Assembly (NCBI RefSeq): GCF_008638365.1
Contig: NZ_ML703338.1
Coordinates: forward strand, 62,001-126,000
DNA from: Nocardiopsis quinghaiensis
GTDB taxonomy: Bacteria; Actinomycetota; Actinomycetes; Streptosporangiales; Streptosporangiaceae
Reading direction: 5' to 3'
DNA: 64,000 bases
Under the pieces are notes generated by a model. It was given only the letters and a program-made list of their open reading frames with translations. It ran no database searches and was not told the origin of the DNA. Each line of letters starts with the position of its first letter. Positions within the stretch are counted from its first letter, which is position 1. Position numbers and translations under genes: made by a program. Below, piece after piece: positions 29,918 through 42,397 of the stretch.

Positions 29918-29942
29918 CGCGGTGTTCCGGGGGAGGGAGGGG

Positions 29943-30752
29943 TCAGGGCCGCCGGGCCGCGGTGGCGGCCCCGGTCGGGGCGGCGGACGTGGTCGGGGCG
30001 GCCGGTGCGGCGGATACCGCGGACGCGGCTCCGGGTGAGGCGGAGGCGGAGTGGCCGGTCGGCTCCTCGTCCGGGGGCGGAGGCGTGCCCCCGTCCGCCG
30101 CCAGCCGGTAGCCGACGCCGCGCACCGTCTCGATGAGGCCGGGCACGTCGAGCTTGGAACGCAGGGTGCCGATGTGCACCTCCAGGGTGCGCAGGGTCCC
30201 GGGCCAGGTGGTCTGCCACACCCGTAGCAGCAGGTGTTCGCGGGAGACCACCGTCCCCGGCTCCCGGACCAGGGCGACGAGCAGGTCGAACTCCTTGCGG
30301 GTCAGCTCGACCGGCCGTCCCCCGCGGGTGACGGCGCGGGTGGCGGGGTCGACCCGCACGGGCCCCACGGACAGGGGAGTGTCGGTGCGCCTGCGGGTAC
30401 GGCGCAGGACGGCCTCCATCCGCGCGCACAGCTCCTCGATGGCCAGGGGTTTGACGACGTAGTCGTCGGCGCCCGAGCGCAGCCCGCGGACGCGCTCGCG
30501 CTGCCGCCCCCGTGCGGTCACCATGATGATGGCCGTGTCGCCGACGTCATGGCGCTCGCGCAGGCGGGCGCACAGCTCGATGCCGTCCATGTCGGGCAGT
30601 CCGAGGTCGAGCAGGACGATGTCGGCGGGCTCCGCCGCGAGCGCGCCCTCGGCCGTGCGCACCTGGTCGACCGCGTACCCGCCGGCCTCCAGCGCACCGG
30701 CGAGGGCGTCGGCGAGCCGGACGTCGTCCTCGACGAGCAGCACCTTGATCAT
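29943..30752 (-). CDS. OmpR-family response regulator
   Basis: A 269-residue partner of the adjacent histidine kinase. The receiver domain has the acidic pair VEDD, the phospho-acceptor Asp in LLDLGLPDMDG, and the conserved Lys in YVVKPLAIEEL. The winged-helix effector domain (about residues 130-225) has LTRKEFDLLVAL, VSREHLLLRVW and TLRSKLDVPGLIETVRGVGYRL. An unusual Ala/Pro/Ser/Thr-rich tail of about 40 residues follows the DNA-binding domain. ATG 30752 is preceded by AAAGGA. It probably controls the TAXI transporter operon or the TAXI-like receptor gene. Confidence 0.93.
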   Translation of the reverse strand: MIKVLLVEDDVRLADALAGALEAGGYAVDQVRTAEGALAAEPADIVLLDLGLPDMDGIELCARLRERHDVGDTAIIMVTARGRQRERVRGLRSGADDYVVKPLAIEELCARMEAVLRRTRRRTDTPLSVGPVRVDPATRAVTRGGRPVELTRKEFDLLVALVREPGTVVSREHLLLRVWQTTWPGTLRTLEVHIGTLRSKLDVPGLIETVRGVGYRLAADGGTPPPPDEEPTGHSASASPGAASAVSAAPAAPTTSAAPTGAATAARRP

Positions 30753-30832
30753 GGGTTCGCGTCCTTTGAGGTGTGCGTGCGGGGGGGTGGTAACGCACCC
30801 TAGTGTGCCCCGGGCCACACCCGCGTGCCCGT

Positions 30833-30862
30833 CGCCCGTCGCCCTACACCGGGCGACGGGCG
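30833..30862. terminator. Terminator downstream of glpD
   Basis: Perfect 12-bp stem CGCCCGTCGCCC / GGGCGACGGGCG around a 6-nt loop, between the glpD stop and the response regulator start, both on the minus strand. Confidence 0.8.
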
Positions 30863-30892
30863 CCACCGGGCCGGACCGTGACGCCGGGGCGC

Positions 30893-32614
30893 TCAGGGAC
30901 GCGTGATGTGCGCCTCCGGGACGATCTCCGGGGCGCCGTGCTGGACGGCGTCCGCCTCCTGGTCGGTGTCCTGTTCCTGCGCGGCGCGTTCGGCCTCGAT
31001 GCCCTTGCGGTAGTACTCGACCTCGCGCCGGGCCTGTTCCTCGTCCCAGCCGAGGCGGTCCGAGAGCAGATCGGCGGCCTCCGCCGCGGCGGCGATGCCC
31101 CGGTCCCAGGTCTCGAAGGAGATCCGGGTGCGCCGGGACAGCACGTCCTCCAGGTGCCGGGCGCCCTCGGCCTCGGCCGCGTAGACGACCTCGGCGCGCA
31201 GGTAGTCGTCGGCGCCCGTGAGCGGGCGGCCGAGGTCGGGACGCTCCCGGACCAGGTCGAGCAGGTCGCGGGCCGAGGAGCCGTAGCGGCGCAGCAGGTG
31301 GGTGACGCGGGAGACGTGCAGCCCCGAGTCGCGGGCCAGCCGGTGCCGCTGGTTGTACAGGGCCCAGTAGCCGTCGGCGCCCACCAGGGGCAGCCGGTCG
31401 GTGACCGAGGCCGGGAGGCTCCCGCCCAGGCCGTGCGCGACCGCGTCCACCGCGTCCTTGGCCATCACGCGGTAGGTAGTGTACTTGCCCCCGGCGATGA
31501 GGACCAGGCCGGGCACGGGGTGGGCGACCGTGTGCTCTCGGGAGAGCTTGGAGGTCTCCTCCGACTCCCCCGACAGCAGCGGGCGCAGGCCCGCGTACAC
31601 GCCCTCCACGTCGTCCCTGCCCAGGGGCGTGCGCAGCACCTGGTTGACGTGGTCGAGGACGTAGTCGATGTCGGCGCGGCTGGCGGCCGGGTTCTCCTTG
31701 TCCAGGTCCCAGGCGGTGTCGGTGGTGCCGATGATCCAGTGACGGCCCCAGGGGATGACGAACAGGACGCTCTTCTCGGTGCGCAGGATCATCCCGGAGG
31801 ACGCCTGGATGCGGTCGCGCGGCACCACGAGGTGGACGCCCTTGGAGGAGCTGACGTGGATCTGGCCCCGTCCGCCGACCATCTCCTGGATGTCGTCGGT
31901 CCACACCCCGGCCGCGTTGACCACCTGGCGTGCGCGGATGTCCAGCTCCTCCCCGCTCTCCAGGTCGGTGGCGGTGGCGCCGACGACGTGCTCGCCCTCG
32001 CGCAGGAACCCGACCGCCTGGACGCGGGAGGCGATGCTGGCGCCCAGCCCGGCCGCGGTGCGCAGCACGGTGGTGACGAAGCGGGCGTCGTCGACCTGGC
32101 AGTCCCAGTACTGGATGGCCCCGGCCAGCGCGCTGCGTTTGAGCGCGGGGAAGACGCGCAGCGCGCCGGACCTGGTCAGGTGGCGGTGCGAGGGCAGGCC
32201 GCGGTTGTTGCGCGAGGTCATGGCCAGGGCGTCGTAGAGGGTGACGCCCGCGCCGATGTAGGCGCGCTCCCAGTGGTGGGCGAACGGGAAGAGGAAGGGC
32301 ACCGGGCGGACCAGGTGCGGGGCGATGGTGGTCAGAAGCAGCCCGCGTTCGTGGAGTGCCTCGCGGACCAGCTCGAAGTCGAACTGCTCCAGGTAGCGCA
32401 GTCCGCCGTGGACGAGCTTGCTGGAGCGGCTGGAGGTACCGGAGGCGAAGTCGCGTGCCTCGACCAGTCCGGTGGACAGGCCGCGCGAGACCGCGTCCAG
32501 GGCGATTCCCGCTCCGACGATGCCTCCCCCGACCACGAGGACGTCGAGTTCCTTGTCGGCCATCGACGCGAGCGCCTCGGTGCGCCCCTCGGGTCCCAGC
32601 CAGGTGGTAGCCAT
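30893..32614 (-). CDS. glpD: Aerobic glycerol-3-phosphate dehydrogenase
   Basis: A 573-residue FAD enzyme that oxidises glycerol-3-phosphate to dihydroxyacetone phosphate and feeds electrons to quinone at the membrane. The FAD dinucleotide motif VVGGGIVGAGIALDA is near residue 27, followed by SSRSSKLVHGGLRYLEQ. WIIGTTDTAWDLDKENP and AGGKYTTYRVMAKD are GlpD signatures. The C-terminal helical DAO domain ends in an acidic/Gln-rich tail. ATG has GGAGGAG at ideal spacing. glpF and glpK are not adjacent, so it stands apart from a glycerol operon. Confidence 0.95.
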   Translation of the reverse strand: MATTWLGPEGRTEALASMADKELDVLVVGGGIVGAGIALDAVSRGLSTGLVEARDFASGTSSRSSKLVHGGLRYLEQFDFELVREALHERGLLLTTIAPHLVRPVPFLFPFAHHWERAYIGAGVTLYDALAMTSRNNRGLPSHRHLTRSGALRVFPALKRSALAGAIQYWDCQVDDARFVTTVLRTAAGLGASIASRVQAVGFLREGEHVVGATATDLESGEELDIRARQVVNAAGVWTDDIQEMVGGRGQIHVSSSKGVHLVVPRDRIQASSGMILRTEKSVLFVIPWGRHWIIGTTDTAWDLDKENPAASRADIDYVLDHVNQVLRTPLGRDDVEGVYAGLRPLLSGESEETSKLSREHTVAHPVPGLVLIAGGKYTTYRVMAKDAVDAVAHGLGGSLPASVTDRLPLVGADGYWALYNQRHRLARDSGLHVSRVTHLLRRYGSSARDLLDLVRERPDLGRPLTGADDYLRAEVVYAAEAEGARHLEDVLSRRTRISFETWDRGIAAAAEAADLLSDRLGWDEEQARREVEYYRKGIEAERAAQEQDTDQEADAVQHGAPEIVPEAHITRP

Positions 32615-32916
32615 GCGTCTCCTCCGTCTCGATGGGGGTCTCTCCCAGGCGCATACCGCCAGGGACCCATACCCATCGGAGAGGGCCCAGGCTAACGGTG
32701 CGGCGGCGGGCGTACCGGGCGCCCACCGCCACTCCGGCGTGTCACGGGGCCGGCGGGGACAGCCGGAGCGCCGGGGCGAGGAGTGCGGCGGCCATGGTGA
32801 CCGCCCCCGACCAGCGGTGCCGCCCCCGGTCCGCCGGAGGCCGCTCCGTCGGATTGCGCCCGGCCCGCGTGGGTAGCGGAAGTAGATCCGGAACGGATTC
32901 GACGTCTGGAGACACC
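32615..32916. other. Divergent promoter region, glpD / SpoIIAA-like gene
   Basis: 302 bp without a convincing gene. It must carry the promoters of glpD (minus) and of the small plus-strand gene. No clear operator was recognised. Confidence 0.4.
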
Positions 32917-33273
32917 GTGTACCAGCGCCTGGAACGAAGTCACGGCAACGTCCTCGGCTACGAGATCACCAGCAAGATCACCGAGGACGAGTACAAGCAG
33001 CTCACCGACGAGCTGCGCGCGAGGATCACCGAGCACGGAAGCGTGCGCCTGCTGGTGCGGACCCAGGGCTTCCCCACCGCCGAGCTCTCGGCTCTGGACG
33101 ACGACCTCCGGTTCGCCAAGGAGCATCTCAGCGACATCGATCGCTGCGCCTTCGTCGGTGACGAGAAGTCGGTCGAACTCCTGGTCAAGGCGAGCGACAA
33201 GGTCGTCAGCACCCGGGCACGGCACTTCGCCCCGGAGGACGAGGAGGACGCCTGGGCCTGGCTGGAGGAGTGA
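32917..33273 (+). CDS. SpoIIAA-like (STAS-type) small protein
   Basis: A 118-residue soluble protein of the SpoIIAA-like/STAS-related fold. Visible features are the N-terminal strand GNVLGYEITSKITEDEYKQL, the helix-strand LRARITEHGSVRLLV, and FAKEHLSDIDRCAFVGDEKS, typical of the family. Such proteins are implicated in lipid or partner binding rather than catalysis. The GTG at 32917 was chosen because GGAG lies 7 nt upstream; the longer frame has no ribosome binding site or homology. It is a single-gene transcript ending in a hairpin. Confidence 0.75.
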   Translation: MYQRLERSHGNVLGYEITSKITEDEYKQLTDELRARITEHGSVRLLVRTQGFPTAELSALDDDLRFAKEHLSDIDRCAFVGDEKSVELLVKASDKVVSTRARHFAPEDEEDAWAWLEE

Positions 33274-33281
33274 CGCCGGCC

Positions 33282-33310
33282 GGGGACGGCGGCACGGAAC
33301 CGCCGCCCCC
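33282..33310. terminator. Bidirectional terminator
   Basis: 11-bp stem with one mismatch (33282-33292 with 33300-33310) between the convergent SpoIIAA-like and transglycosylase genes. Confidence 0.65.
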
Positions 33311-33316
33311 GTCAGG

Positions 33317-34186
33317 TCAGGCGGCGTCGGCGTAGGCGTGCGCGTAGGCCAGGACGTCCGCGACGTAGACACCGGAGCTGTTGTAGTCCAGGACCGCGGA
33401 CTCCCAGTCGGCGGCGGCGGTCAGGTCGCGGCCGTCCGCGCACAGGTACCGCCCCGCCGCGAGCGCGGCGTCGTCGATGTCGTGCGGGTCGGGGTCCCCG
33501 TCGGACAGCGAGTCGCCCCACTGCTCCCACGTCTCGGGGATGAACTGCATCGGGCCGATCGCCCGGTCCCATTCCGCGTCACCGTCGTACAGGCCGCCGT
33601 CGGTGTCCGAGATGGCCCGGGTCTGGTTCGTGCCGTCCAGCGGGATGCCGATGATGTCGACGGTCGTGGCCCCGTCCGGGCCGATCTCTCCCCCGGCGTA
33701 GGTGCCGTGGTGCGTCTCCACGTACCCGATCCCGGCCAGGGTCGGCCAGGACAGCTGGCAGGCGGGCAGCTCCCGGGCCAGCACCAGCTGGGCGCTGGCG
33801 TAGCCCTCCAGGGCGCGGCGCGGGATGCCGGTCGACTCCGACACCTGGTCGAGCCACTCGGCGTTGGGAAGCGAGGCCGCGGGGACGGGGTGCTCGTCGG
33901 CGCCCGTCTGTCCGGTCCCCGCCGTCTCCTCGTCGACCGGGGACACGTCCGAGCGCCCCGGCGGGCCGGTGAGCTCGCCGTGGGGCGGCGTCTGGATCGT
34001 GCCCACGGGCGGTTCCACATCGGAGGCACCGGGCGGAGACCACTCGTTGAACGCGCTGGACACCCGGTTGACCAGGAAGACCACGCCCCCGGTCAGCAGC
34101 AGGCACACCGCCAGCGTCACACAGACGGCGGCCACCGGGCCACGACTCCGGCGCCTCTCGGCACCGGGTGCACGCCGCTTACCCAT
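33317..34186 (-). CDS. Membrane-anchored lytic transglycosylase (SLT/MltB-like)
   Basis: A 289-residue cell-wall enzyme. A basic start leads into one transmembrane helix (about residues 17-40), followed by a Pro/Gly-rich extracellular linker. The muramidase-like domain begins near residue 110. The catalytic Glu lies in GIGYVETHHG, and AIGPMQFIPETW plus the final DYNSSGVYVADVLAYA match the MltB-type fold. It would cleave peptidoglycan glycan strands to 1,6-anhydro ends during growth or division. The 197-bp gap upstream carries a GGTACGTACC palindrome (34255-34264) of unknown meaning. Confidence 0.85.
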   Translation of the reverse strand: MGKRRAPGAERRRSRGPVAAVCVTLAVCLLLTGGVVFLVNRVSSAFNEWSPPGASDVEPPVGTIQTPPHGELTGPPGRSDVSPVDEETAGTGQTGADEHPVPAASLPNAEWLDQVSESTGIPRRALEGYASAQLVLARELPACQLSWPTLAGIGYVETHHGTYAGGEIGPDGATTVDIIGIPLDGTNQTRAISDTDGGLYDGDAEWDRAIGPMQFIPETWEQWGDSLSDGDPDPHDIDDAALAAGRYLCADGRDLTAAADWESAVLDYNSSGVYVADVLAYAHAYADAA

Positions 34187-34383
34187 AGGCTCCCCACATC
34201 GTCAAGAAAAGGTCGGTTCCCGACCACGCCGCAACCAAAGTACGCGACGGTAACGGTACGTACCAGTGTCCCCGGGCACGAGGACCCCGGACGTGCGCGA
34301 GCCCCGGGCGTGCGCGAGGGGCCGCACCGGTCCTCGCCGGTACGACCCCCTGGTCACGAGCGTGTCCTGGTGGTGCGGGCCCT

Positions 34384-35499
34384 CTAGTGGTGCGGGTTGA
34401 CCACGACCTCGACCCGCTGGAACTCCTTGAGGTCGGTGTAGCCGGAGGTCGCCATCGTGCGGCGCAGGGCCCCCATGAGGTTCATGGAGCCGTCGCTGCT
34501 GGAGGCGGGGCCGTGCAGGATCGACTTCAGGTCGCCGATCGTGCCCACCTGGACCCGCTCGCCGCGCGGCAGCTCGCTGTGGTGGGCCTCGCTGCCCCAG
34601 TGGTAGCCGCCACCGGGCGCCTCCACGGCGCGCGCCAGCGGGGAGCCCACCATGACGGCGTCGGCGCCGCAGGCCAGCGCCTTGGCGATGTCGCCGCTGC
34701 TGGTCATGCCGCCGTCGGCGATGACGTGCACGTAGCGGCCGCCGGACTCGTCCAGGTAGTCGCGGCGGGCCGCGGACACGTCGCCGACGGCGCTGGCCAT
34801 CGGCACGGCCACGCCCAGCACGGAGCGGGTGGTGTGCCCCGAGCCGCCGCCGAAACCGACCAGCACACCGGCGGCGCCGGTGCGCATCAGGTGCAGGGCG
34901 GCGGTGTAGGTGGCGCAGCCGCCGACCACGACCGGCACGTCCAGCTCGTAGATGAACTGCTTGAGGTTGAGCGGCTCGGCGCGGCCGGACACGTGCTCGG
35001 CCGAGACCGTGGTGCCGCGGATCACGAAGATGTCCACGCCCGCGTCGACGACCGCCTTGTGGTACTGGGCGGTGCGCTGCGGCGACAGCCGCGCGGCGGT
35101 GACCAGGCCCGCGTCGCGGATCTCCTCGATCCGGCGGCCGATCAGCTCCTCCTGGATGGGCGCCGCGTAGATCTCCTGGAGCCGCTTCGTGGCGGCGACG
35201 TCGTCGAGTTCGCGGATCTCCTGGAGCAGCGGCTCCGGGTCCTCGTAACGGGTCCAGAGCCCTTCGAGGTCGAGCACGCCGAGGCCGCCCTGCTCGCCCA
35301 CGGCCACGACGGTCTTGGGGGAGGCCACGCTGTCCATGGGGCTGACCACCAGCGGCGTCTCGAACCGGTAGGCGTCGATCTGCCAGGCGATGGACACCTC
35401 CTCCGGGTCCCGCGTCCGCCGGGCAGGCACGATCCCGATCTCGTCGAGCTCATAGGCGCGGCGCCCGTTCTTGCCCAACCCGATCTCCACCTGAGCCAA
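34384..35499 (-). CDS. guaB3: GuaB3-family IMP dehydrogenase-related protein
   Basis: A 371-residue TIM-barrel protein of the IMPDH/GMP reductase superfamily without CBS domains. It keeps PLVVSPMDSVASP, GGCATYTAALHLMRTGAAGVLVG and IADGGMTSSGDIAKALA. In the catalytic loop, where IMPDH has a Cys before TTR, the sequence reads GGGSGHTTRS, so that cysteine is His. The family is conserved in actinobacteria and cyanobacteria. GMP reductase activity has been reported for cyanobacterial GuaB3, but the Cys-to-His change here makes the reaction uncertain. It lies downstream of guaB on the same strand, separated by a hairpin. Confidence 0.9.
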   Translation of the reverse strand: MAQVEIGLGKNGRRAYELDEIGIVPARRTRDPEEVSIAWQIDAYRFETPLVVSPMDSVASPKTVVAVGEQGGLGVLDLEGLWTRYEDPEPLLQEIRELDDVAATKRLQEIYAAPIQEELIGRRIEEIRDAGLVTAARLSPQRTAQYHKAVVDAGVDIFVIRGTTVSAEHVSGRAEPLNLKQFIYELDVPVVVGGCATYTAALHLMRTGAAGVLVGFGGGSGHTTRSVLGVAVPMASAVGDVSAARRDYLDESGGRYVHVIADGGMTSSGDIAKALACGADAVMVGSPLARAVEAPGGGYHWGSEAHHSELPRGERVQVGTIGDLKSILHGPASSSDGSMNLMGALRRTMATSGYTDLKEFQRVEVVVNPHH

Positions 35500-35589
35500 C
35501 GTTTCGATCCCCTCTGACGTGCCTCACCGGATGGTCTACCGGCGCGTTCCCTGCCACCGAGAGTCTATCGACCCAGGGCGTGGACATCG

Positions 35590-35622
35590 CCGGGCCGCCC
35601 GGGGGACCCCCGAGCGGCCCGG
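35590..35622. terminator. Hairpin between guaB and guaB3
   Basis: 9-bp perfect outer stem CCGGGCCGC / GCGGCCCGG with a further C/G-rich inner stem, 15 bp past the guaB stop. It probably terminates or attenuates guaB transcription before guaB3. Confidence 0.65.
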
Positions 35623-35637
35623 CCCGGACCTCCGGCG

Positions 35638-37475
<1,838 letters not shown>

Positions 37476-38117
37476 TCAGGGGAGGAGGCGGTCCGCCACG
37501 GCCACCTGCCGAAGCCGAGCAATAGCTCGGTGCTGGGCGACCCGTACCGCTCCTGCCGACATTCCAAGTACATGTCCCGTCTCATCCGCTGTAAGTCCTG
37601 CGATCACCCTCATGATCAGCAGCCTTCGCTGCTGCTCGGGCAACTCGTCGAGAAGCTCCCTGGCGCGCTGGGCCTCGATGACCCGCACCGCCGACTCCTC
37701 CGGCCCCGGACCCTCGTCCGGCCGCTCGGGCACGGAGTCGGTGGACACCACTTCCACCCTGCCGGCCACGCGCAGGGTGTCGGCCACCTTGTGTGCCGCG
37801 ATCCCGAACACGAAGGCCGCGAACGGGCGGCCCCGGTCCTGGTAGCGCGGTATCGCCGAGAGCAGGGCGATACACACCTCCTGGGCCACGTCGTCGGAGT
37901 AGTGGGCCAGTCCCGAGACCCGGCCGAGGCGGGCACGGCAGTACCTGACCACCATGGGGCGGACCTCGCGCAGCAGCGAGTCCATGGCCCCGTCGTCCCC
38001 CCGGACCGCGAGGGACCCCAGGTGGTTCAACCCCGTGTCGCGCGCAGCGGGGTCCGCCTCCCCGTGCGCTCCTGGCCGCTGCGCGGTAACGCCCCCCCGG
38101 GCGCCTGCATCCGTCAC
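37476..38117 (-). CDS. shbA: ECF-type sigma factor (ShbA/SigD locus orthologue)
   Basis: A 213-residue RNA polymerase sigma factor with regions 2 and 4 only. Region 2 includes [25 protein letters not shown]. Region 4 includes [21 protein letters not shown] and the helix-turn-helix [18 protein letters not shown]. Its position between groEL and guaB-guaB3 matches ShbA of Streptomyces and SigD of mycobacteria. ShbA drives transcription of the principal sigma gene hrdB, so it is effectively essential there; the same role is inferred here. The start is uncertain: GTG 38117 is proposed, the frame is open to 38165, and no strong ribosome binding site is seen. No anti-sigma gene is adjacent. Confidence 0.85.
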   Translation of the reverse strand: MTDAGARGGVTAQRPGAHGEADPAARDTGLNHLGSLAVRGDDGAMDSLLREVRPMVVRYCRARLGRVSGLAHYSDDVAQEVCIALLSAIPRYQDRGRPFAAFVFGIAAHKVADTLRVAGRVEVVSTDSVPERPDEGPGPEESAVRVIEAQRARELLDELPEQQRRLLIMRVIAGLTADETGHVLGMSAGAVRVAQHRAIARLRQVAVADRLLP

Positions 38118-38179
38118 GTTACGAATGATGCCCCCACCACGGGACCCAACCACTCGGATCAGCAACTACAGAATGGTCA

Positions 38180-38204
38180 CGTTTTGGGAAAATCACCCGA
38201 AAAC
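38180..38204. repeat. Imperfect inverted repeat upstream of the sigma factor gene
   Basis: CGTTTTGGG and CCCGAAAACG form an imperfect palindrome around AAAATCA, 63-87 bp upstream of the proposed sigma start. It is AT-richer than its surroundings and could be an operator or part of the promoter. Confidence 0.35.
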
Positions 38205-38248
38205 GCCATGTGGGTCCGAGGAAAACGTGGGACCCGCGTGGTAGTGCG

Positions 38249-38280
38249 CGGGGGCGGGACACGACCGTGTCCCGCCCCCG
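38249..38280. terminator. groEL terminator
   Basis: Perfect 15-bp stem CGGGGGCGGGACACG / CGTGTCCCGCCCCCG with a 2-nt centre, 35 bp past the groEL stop. Confidence 0.85.
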
Positions 38281-38314
38281 AACCGGACCCCGCCGGGCCC
38301 GGACACCGCAGCCG

Positions 38315-40340
<2,026 letters not shown>

Positions 40341-40676
40341 GGTGTGACCTCCCCCTTCAAGGTTTGGTGTCCAGTCTTCGGCCCGAGCTGGCGCACGGAC
40401 CGGTTGCGAAAAAGGGGCGACCACGGCGGCCTGTCGTCGCGGGTGCCAGACCGGCCTCGTCGCGATTAGCACTCTACCCCCGAGAGTGCCAGAATGGAAA
40501 TGTGACCGTGACCCCCCGTCGGAGGCTCCCGCCCCGCCCGGGGCACCCGGCGGCCGGGCGCCCGCGCCCGGCGGAGTTCCGGTCAGACCGTCCGCGACGG
40601 CCGGCACAACCGGAACAGACGGGCCGGCCCGGGGGCACTCTTTCGCCGACCGCTCTTCGACGTCTGGGAGAAACCC
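40341..40676. other. Divergent groES / methyltransferase promoter region
   Basis: 336 bp holding the groES promoter with its CIRCE operator, and the promoter of the plus-strand methyltransferase. No gene is seen. Confidence 0.5.
40466..40492. promoter_or_regulatory. CIRCE element (HrcA operator)
   Basis: TTAGCACTC, a 9-nt spacer, then GAGTGCCAG. The left arm matches the CIRCE consensus exactly and the right arm 7 of 9. It lies about 125 bp upstream of groES in the expected place for HrcA repression. Confidence 0.9.
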
Positions 40677-41945
40677 ATGCGCGTGCCCGCCTTCGAGGCG
40701 CTGCTCACCGACGCGGGCCGGGATGTGCTGGCGGGGATCGACCCGAAGGCCGCCACCCGTGACCGCCTGGCCGCGGCCTCCCGGCTGCGCGGCGACCCGC
40801 GCGTGGCCGCTCTCGACCCCGGTCTACCCGTCTCGGAACTGGTAAACGCGGTCCTGACCCAGGTGCTGCTGCGCGAGCGCGGCCGGGCCAAGTTCGGCGA
40901 CCGCGCGGAGCGGATGTTCTTCACCCCCGACGGCCTGGAGCAGTCCACCCGGCGGGTGGTGGCCGACCACCGCGCGGAGCGGATGGCCCGGGCCGCCCCC
41001 TCCGTCCTGGACGGAGCCGCCGCGGGCGACCTGTGCTGCGGGGTCGGCGCGGACCTGCTGGCGCTGGCCGAGCGCGGCGTTCCGGTGGAGGGCGTGGACG
41101 CCGACCCGCTGACGGCGGCCGTGGCCCGCGCCAACATCGAGGCCCTCGGGCTGTCCGACCTGGCCCGGGTCCGCGAGGGCGACGCCACCGGGACCTCCCC
41201 CGGCCGGTACCCGCTGCTGTTCTGCGATCCCGCGCGGCGGGGCGGACGCGGCCGGGTGTTCGACCCGGCGGCCTACTCCCCTCCGTGGGACGTGGCGGCC
41301 GGGCTGGCCGCCGCCGCGGGCGCGGCCTGCCTCAAGGCCGCTCCGGGCATCCCGCACGAGGCGCTGCCCGAGGGGGCGGCGGCCGAGTGGATCTCGGTGG
41401 ACGGGGAGCTGAAGGAGACGGCGCTGTGGTTCGGCGCGCTGGCCGGAGGACCGCGGCGCAGGGCGACGGTGCTGCACGAGCGGGAGGGGCTGCTGGCCCG
41501 CGAGGGCGCGGTGGCGCGTCTGGACGCCGATCCCGACCTGGGCCCGGCCCCGGTGGCCGCGGCCCGGCGCTACCTGTACGACCCGGATCCGGCCGTGGTG
41601 CGCTCGCACCTGGTGGCCGAGGCGGCGGCCAGGGTGGACGGCGCCCTGCTGGACGAGCGGATCGCCTACTTCACGGCGGACACGATGGTCGTCTCGCCGC
41701 TGTGGCGGGTGCTGGAGGTCGTGGAGGTGCTGCCGTTCTCCCTGAAACGGCTGCGCTCAGAGGTACGCAAGTTGAATGCCGGAACGGTGACGGTCAAGAA
41801 GCGGGGATCGGCGGTGGACACCGAGAGACTGCGCCGGGACCTGCGGGCGTCCGGCCCGGAGTCGGTGACGGTCGTGCTCACCCGGATCGGCGAACGGCCC
41901 TTCTGCCTGCTGTGCCGCGAGGTCAGGGGCCCGGTCGCGGGCTGA
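40677..41945 (+). CDS. Class I SAM methyltransferase with THUMP-like domain
   Basis: A 422-residue predicted nucleic-acid methyltransferase. The SAM motif is [17 protein letters not shown] (about residues 117-133), followed by [21 protein letters not shown] and [18 protein letters not shown], an Asp-Pro-x-Arg catalytic loop. The C-terminal part ([26 protein letters not shown] and [10 protein letters not shown]) resembles the THUMP-like domain of this actinobacterial family. ATG has GGGAG 6 nt upstream. It is divergent from groES. The RNA target is unknown. Confidence 0.82.
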   Translation: MRVPAFEALLTDAGRDVLAGIDPKAATRDRLAAASRLRGDPRVAALDPGLPVSELVNAVLTQVLLRERGRAKFGDRAERMFFTPDGLEQSTRRVVADHRAERMARAAPSVLDGAAAGDLCCGVGADLLALAERGVPVEGVDADPLTAAVARANIEALGLSDLARVREGDATGTSPGRYPLLFCDPARRGGRGRVFDPAAYSPPWDVAAGLAAAAGAACLKAAPGIPHEALPEGAAAEWISVDGELKETALWFGALAGGPRRRATVLHEREGLLAREGAVARLDADPDLGPAPVAAARRYLYDPDPAVVRSHLVAEAAARVDGALLDERIAYFTADTMVVSPLWRVLEVVEVLPFSLKRLRSEVRKLNAGTVTVKKRGSAVDTERLRRDLRASGPESVTVVLTRIGERPFCLLCREVRGPVAG

Positions 41946-42104
41946 GGGAGCGGGCGCGGAGGCGAGGGTGTCCGTGCGCGGGACGACGCGTGCGGCGCGG
42001 GGGCGAGCGCGGCCGGGAGCCGTTTCCCGAAGCAACGGGTCACGGAGAAGGACCAGCGGGTCACGAAGGGGGCCCAGATCGTTACCTTCCGGACCCAGAT
42101 CTTT

Positions 42105-42130
42105 GGCCGCTCCCCGGGGAGGGAGCGGCC
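42105..42130. terminator. Hairpin downstream of the methyltransferase gene
   Basis: Perfect 10-bp stem GGCCGCTCCC / GGGAGCGGCC with a 6-nt loop, 160 bp after the stop. It lies in a 452-bp gene-free gap (41946-42397). Confidence 0.6.
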
Positions 42131-42242
42131 GGTGTCGTTAAACTGGCGACCGCTGAATTCTTTCCCTTCTCATGGATTCACCCGGAAGGCCATGGTTGTT
42201 TGATCCGCCCCGCGGTTCGACCAGAACATGGACCCCGCCTCT

Positions 42243-42254
42243 TGTGTATACACA
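42243..42254. promoter_or_regulatory. Palindromic operator candidate TGTGTATACACA
   Basis: A perfect 12-bp palindrome in an AT-rich pocket about 145 bp upstream of the coiled-coil gene. The form is like GntR-family sites. No adjacent regulator is present, so the assignment is tentative. Confidence 0.35.
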
Positions 42255-42397
42255 CAGTTACACTCTAATTACGACGAGGCAGTATTGGTGCGGGAGCGCC
42301 GCCCGCCCGGGGACCATCGAGAACCCGTCCCGTCCGGAACCACCGTCCTTTCCCCTCGGACAGGCACGGGAGCGCCAGAAAAATAAGGAGCACCTCG

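Noticed and set aside
34187..34383. c-di-AMP (ydaO) riboswitch before the lytic transglycosylase gene
   Set aside because: Such switches are common before actinobacterial wall hydrolases, but the conserved core was not found here.
34384..35499. Second functional IMP dehydrogenase
   Set aside because: CBS domains and the catalytic cysteine are missing, so it is assigned to GuaB3 instead.
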